The notes beneath the pieces are model-generated. The model saw only the letters and a list, made by a program, of their open reading frames with translations. It was not told where the DNA came from and searched no databases. Shown piece by piece: positions 59,484 to 64,000 of a DNA stretch of 64,000 nt; the first letter of the stretch is position 1, and the number at the start of each line of letters is the position of its first letter. Location of the stretch: NCBI GenBank assembly GCA_029532415.1, contig JAQOTA010000055.1:248001-312000 (forward strand), in the 5' to 3' direction. Position numbers and translations under genes: made by a program. This DNA comes from Marasmius tenuissimus (taxonomy: Eukaryota > Basidiomycota > Agaricomycetes > Agaricales > Marasmiaceae).

Positions 59484-60865
59484 ATGGAATCTTCATCAGG
59501 AGCCTTGGAATCAACACTTTCACAACGACGTAACTTTTTCTATCTTGTCGTGAGCTCGTTTTCGGTAAGCTCGTCCTTTTCTGGCCAGCTATATTGACAC
59601 CCGATAACCGCTACTACTACAGATCTTTAGTTGCGATGTCCTCTTTCATGCACGAGTTGATTATCAGTTGATGCGCAAATCGGGATTTCACCTCCCACAG
59701 GCAGTATATGTGACAAAGAGGCAAGTTCGCATCACCTCCACAGGCTGACCAGGGGACTGAAAGAGCACATCATATTCATCTAGACTGGCGACCTTGGCGG
59801 TCTTGATTCTTGAGACTGTAGGTTCAAGTGAGGCGCTCCGGCATCTTCACAGCACGCATTGTGGCCAACTTTTCTTTCTATTCCAGCTGCGCGGCTTGGA
59901 AGTTCGCATTGTCGTGCCCTTCATATTGCAGTATCATGCTCGTGGTCCCTTCATTGTACTATGATGGGGGCGCTTCATCTACTACGGGCTCGTGCTATCA
60001 CCCTCGACCGCGCTTGGGTGGTCCGGTGCCTCTTCGTGCTATGGCTGGTATCTTCCGGGACCTCTATGGCAATGAGTCCTTTCATGATCCTGGGAGACGT
60101 GATTGGGGCAGATTTGTGCATGCCCACTGGCATCAACCTCACCCTCATACAGATCATTGTGTGTATTCATGCACTAGAAGGCACTTGTATCGTCTTTGCA
60201 GCAAGCAGTGGTCTCATTCTTTTCCCCGGCAATATCTACACTACGGGGAAATCTGGCCTGCTTGAGAAGTTGGAGTTGGCAATTGTAGCCAGAGATGTTC
60301 CCGCTTTCACAAAAGCCCTCTTACGACATGGACAGCGCTACTATCTGTGAGTCGATATTCCAGCACCAAACCTTCAATATACTTCGATTGTGATACCTTC
60401 CTCAGGGTGCAACTACTCTTCAGTCTGGCGTTTTTTGTCGTAATAGGATCGGAGACTATCCCTCTGGCATATCGCATCGGACCAGGGCTTCTAGGCTACG
60501 TCTTTCTGCACTGTAGGTCGTGCTCAGTATTCCGGAACGTGGGGATATCAAGATACATGCGCGGCGAGGAAGTAAATGGCAGAAGCGAGCCGCCAATGAT
60601 TCTTTTTCGGTCTCCTACCTCGGATACCACCCGTACTTCTGACCGCAGCGAAGCGGGCGGTTCAAGCCTTGAAGAAATCCAAGAGACGACGGGCACGCAA
60701 GTGGTGGGTGGTGGTCCGATACTCGAATCTATGTCCTGCTCATCATACGAGTCGACAGCCGACCGCAGCCTGGCTCCGGTCAGAAGGCAGGCGACCGAAC
60801 ATTCAACTTGGCGGGCCGATAACCGAATCGCATCCTGCCCGTTCTCGGGCTTTGGTGTGATATAG
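59484..60865 (+). CDS. Seven-transmembrane protein, array gene D
   Basis: This is the fourth tandem paralog. Exon 1 is MESSSGALESTLSQRRNFFY; exon 2 reads IFSCDVLFHARVDYQLMRKS, so the Trp of the otherwise constant WDVL is Cys here. The long exon includes HIAVSCSWSLHCTMMGALHL, CLFVLWLVSSGTSMAMSPFM and DVPAFTKALLRHGQRYYL. The last starts VQLLFSLAFFVVIGSETIPL and retains LHCRSCSVFRNVGISRYM. The tail is long and Ser/Glu-rich like that of gene C and ends PFSGFGVI. Intron 2 uses GCAAGT, the textbook GC donor. Gene D shares with C the GC donor and the long tail, so C and D form a pair, as do A and B. Confidence 0.72.
59721..59784 (+). other. GC-AG intron 2, 7-TM gene D
   Basis: The exon ends AAAGAG and the intron starts GCAAGT; acceptor CTAG precedes ACTGGCGACCTTGGC. 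A GT donor three bases on gives a stop after nine codons. Confidence 0.75.
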
Positions 60866-61920
60866 AGGACTCTCAAATAGCTTCCATTTCCATGACGGGC
60901 CCCTAGACGTTGTAGATCGTAGGTCTCTGTGTGTCCTCCTTTCGCTAGTTTTCGTGCCCGACGTACTCATTACACGATGACACTGAGTAGTGAATAACAT
61001 CTCAATTATAAAACCAAGTTGAATTTGTGACTCTGGGGAGATTCCCTATCCGTGGAATTTCTGAGGCGATAGCAAATTATTCACCAAATTCAGCGTCGCG
61101 AAGGTCATGGCTCAAGGCTTGGACTAAGTACTGTCCAAGCCCAGGCCCCGAGTCATGAATGCAAAATACTGATAGTCTGGTAACTGAGTAGGAGTCTATC
61201 ATATTCCCACGACACTGAATTGACGGCAAAGGACGGCAATCTGAGACTTGCGACTCCATTCCGACGTTCAAGCTCTCAAGCAACCGGCCTCGACCACCTG
61301 TACAACTCTCAAATTATACTCATACGGCCTCCACACCCGATACTTAGTCTATCACGTGCATTTTGTCAATGGGTAGGCTCTATCATATGGTTTGACTAGT
61401 TCAATTGTTCAACTTGAAGTCGCTGGAGGTGCAGTGGCACTGGTCACTGGTGCTTTCGGGGTAACGGCACTGGAAAGAGAGAGGACCTGGAGGGGACGCG
61501 GTGGCACTCAGTTTTCTAGCAAAGACAAGGATCGCGATAACAGGGCGTCCCGAACCCAGCAGCGACACAGTACAGCAACTCTGTTGAAGTCTTTGGATAC
61601 AGCGGCAGCATCGGGCTTTGTCATCTTCAGTACGCATATTCCGAGTCGGTCGATGGAGGCAACTAACTGTGGATTTCTAGTTCGTGCAGTCGTCGCTCCC
61701 ATATACGAAACTATCCGCAGGCGTAATTGCAACTAACAAGGATATCAACTTATTTTTTGACGGGTGTCGTTTCAGGACCACCGCTGCGCAAAGTACGCCT
61801 ACGCTCTGCCCTTTGTTCAACTCGATAACTTCGGGAAATAGACCGTCTGCGCTTGCGTCGGAGTGGCTCCAGTCCGCGCAGCACTCGAGATTTCACGGTG
61901 AAAGCGGTAATTAGTGCCCG
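60866..61920. other. 1.05-kb intergenic region
   Basis: Spacer between the 7-TM array and the actin gene. Open frames of 65-114 codons are present but show no motif. The last 100 bp hold the actin promoter. Confidence 0.4.
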
Positions 61921-61927
61921 TATAAAA
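61921..61927 (+). promoter_or_regulatory. TATA box of the actin gene
   Basis: TATAAAA lies 110 bp upstream of the ATG at 62031, with a C/T-rich stretch (CATTCTTTCCCTC) between it and the start. Confidence 0.55.
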
Positions 61928-62030
61928 TGGGGGGCGAATCCTGGGTCGAACCTATCATTCTTTCCCTCAACATTTTCCGGAATCCTCCTTTCCTTCTATC
62001 TAAACCACCTCGTTAAACCTTTTATCAGGC

Positions 62031-63610
62031 ATGGAAGACGAAATCGCTGCTCTTGTGGGTGTATCATGTGTCCTTCAAGAATGCTATGGTGTTGACTGTT
62101 TCTTGACTGCAGGTTATCGATAATGGCTCCGGAATGTGCAAGGCAGGATGTTCGTCATTTTCGACCTTGTCACTCTTCTATCTAGTGGACTCATTGTTTT
62201 CCTTTCACAGTCGCCGGAGACGATGCACCCCGAGCCGTGTTTCCGTACGTCTTTCTTTTCGCCTTGTTCCATGACTTGTTGACCAAGAGAGGCTCTCAGA
62301 TGCATTGTCGGGCGCCCTCGTCATGCAAATATCATGGTCGGGATGGGCAACAAGGACTCGTACGTCGGGTAAGCAGAGAATCAACTGTCCCAGCCATCTT
62401 GCGCTCAACCTTCCCCAGCGACGAAGCTCAGTCTAAGCGGGGCGTCCTCAGTCTCAAGTATCCTATCGCACACGGTATCGTGACGAATTGGGACGATATG
62501 GAGAAGATCTGGCATCACACCTTCTACAACGAGCTTCGCGTCGCACCGGAGGAACATCCAGTTCTCCTCACCGAGGCGCCTCTCAATCCTAAAGCAAACC
62601 GGGAGAAGATGACGCAGATCATGTTCGAAACCTTCAACACACCCGCTTTCTTCGTGCAAATCCAGGCCGTTCTATCGCTGTATGCCTCCGGCCGAACAAC
62701 CGGTATTGTGCTAGACTCTGGAGACGGCGTATCACACGTTGTCCCCATCTACGAAGGATTTGCACTCCCCCATGCGATCCTTCGCTTAGACCTTGCTGGA
62801 CGCGACCTTACACAGGCACTGGTGAAGAACCTGACAGAGCGAGGTTATCAGTTCACGACTTCTGCCGAGCATGAGGTCGTGCGAGACATCAAGGAGAAGC
62901 TCTGCTATGTTGCACTGGACTTCGAACAGGAGATGATGACGGCTGCCCAGTCGTCCTCCCTTGAGAAGAATTACGAGCTGCCGGACGGTCGGGTCATTAC
63001 GATTGGGAACGAACGGTTCGTATGCTTCATCCTTCGGACCTCGGTGTAGCTCATATGTCTTATGTCTACGGTAGATTCCGCGCCCCCGAAGCTCTGTTCA
63101 AACCTCATTTCCTAGGCCTCGAGGACGCTGGTGTTCATGATCTAGTGTATGGCCTTCCGTTATCAACATGGCTTTCTCCACGCTAAGATTTTTCGACCCT
63201 ATAGACATAATTCAATCACCAAATGCGATCTGGACATTCGTCGAGATCTTTACTCCAACATCGTCCTCTCCGGCGGAAGCACAATGTATCCCGGGTTGTC
63301 GGATCGCATGCAGAAGGAGCTAGGTGTATTGGCGCCCAGCAGCGTTAAGGTAAGTTGTTGCAGCACAAGGTACTCATCCCGGCTGATTCAAATCCTCTAA
63401 TCGTAGGTCAAGGTCGTTGCACCCCCAGAAAGGAAATACTCAGTATGGATCGGAGGTTCCATTCTGGCCTCTTTGTCGACGTTCCAGAACATGTGGATAA
63501 GCAAACAAGAATACGACGAATCCGGGCCTGCCATCGTTCATCGCAGTACGCTCTAAGCTCCTGGCACTTCCGCAATTTTGCTCATCGCTTGTCTTACAGA
63601 ATGCTTCTGA
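62031..63610 (+). CDS. Actin (divergent paralog)
   Basis: This is a full-length conventional-type actin of about 375 residues. [20 protein letters not shown] is the N-terminus with the phosphate-1 loop. After short introns come [32 protein letters not shown], then long unbroken exons: [60 protein letters not shown] and [12 protein letters not shown]. The end, [19 protein letters not shown] then [19 protein letters not shown], is canonical. Departures from usual fungal actin cluster in the DNase loop (HQGVMVGMGQ is [10 protein letters not shown]), at the residue before the methylated His (E to A in KYPIEHGI), and around [15 protein letters not shown]. All seven introns have workable GT-AG junctions, and the final one restores KCF. 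It is possibly a second actin; the main act1 would lie elsewhere. Confidence 0.9.
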
Positions 63611-64000
63611 GCCCCAAGTGATACGCAGGATAGAGATCATGGGAACCTTTCTGATCCATACGTTCCGCTCATGTATAATTGCATTGTTTGTACCGAACCT
63701 GTACAAACTGCGTTTTCTACAGACGGGACTCCGTCCGAGCATCTGAACAATGATACTGAGCCTTGATTCCAAGAGACTCGCGTTTAACTTCCAATATATT
63801 GAGGCCCGCTCTGGCTGGCGCGGTGGCGCTCGACACTGAGTCCATTTGCACCGGATTTGATCGTTCCCACGCGTCTTTCCTGTGCTCTCACCATCACCTA
63901 CTCAGTGCTCAAGCCTGCAAGCTCGAAACCCCAGCATGCACCGTTCACCAGTACCCACTGCGTACCGATTTACCGGGCGTAAACCGAGGTGTCACGGATA
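63611..64000. other. 3' flank of actin to window end
   Basis: Probable 3' UTR and spacer. No gene is recognised before the window ends. Confidence 0.4.

Overview
This is nuclear DNA of a filamentous basidiomycete, most likely an Agaricomycete (mushroom-forming fungus). Genes carry many short introns of about 45-90 nt, intergenic spaces are compact, and many families are typical of that class: MYND proteins, a She3-like mRNA adaptor, F-box proteins, AIG1-like GTPases, and 7-TM proteins in tandem. All functions below are read from translated exons and remembered family motifs; no database search was run. Coding coordinates run from start codon to stop codon and include introns.

Layout. 1-6.5 kb: two divergent Dal5/allantoate-permease-type MFS transporters. 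7.7-13.8 kb: two tandem cytochrome P450 genes. 14.0-14.8 kb: a dead AIG1-like GTPase copy. 15.3-27.6 kb: mostly housekeeping genes (HIRIP3-like chromatin protein, MYND protein, She3-like coiled-coil protein, nitronate monooxygenase, F-box protein, FIST protein). 28.3-33.1 kb: an intact third P450 on the minus strand, a 5'-truncated fourth copy, a duplicated downstream flank, and a stray exon of the 7-TM family fused to that flank. 33.5-52.2 kb: a small Cys-rich protein, a very large RXT3-like Rpd3L subunit with huge low-complexity tracts, a single-TM protein, a RING protein, a DHX35-type DEAH helicase and a division-1 chitin synthase. 52.7-60.9 kb: four tandem 7-TM genes plus one relic. 62.0-63.6 kb: an actin gene with an unusual DNase-loop sequence.

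Two gene families are actively duplicating here: the P450s (three full copies plus a fragment) and the 7-TM array (four copies plus two relics). The two meet at 31.9-32.0 kb, where P450 flank joins a 7-TM exon. The four 7-TM genes share a promoter module (CACGTG box, a CATGATCATGCATG-like block, a TATA element, ACTGG), so they may be co-regulated. Both families repeatedly use GC-AG introns where sister copies use GT-AG. No complete transposon, tRNA, rRNA or CRISPR array was recognised.
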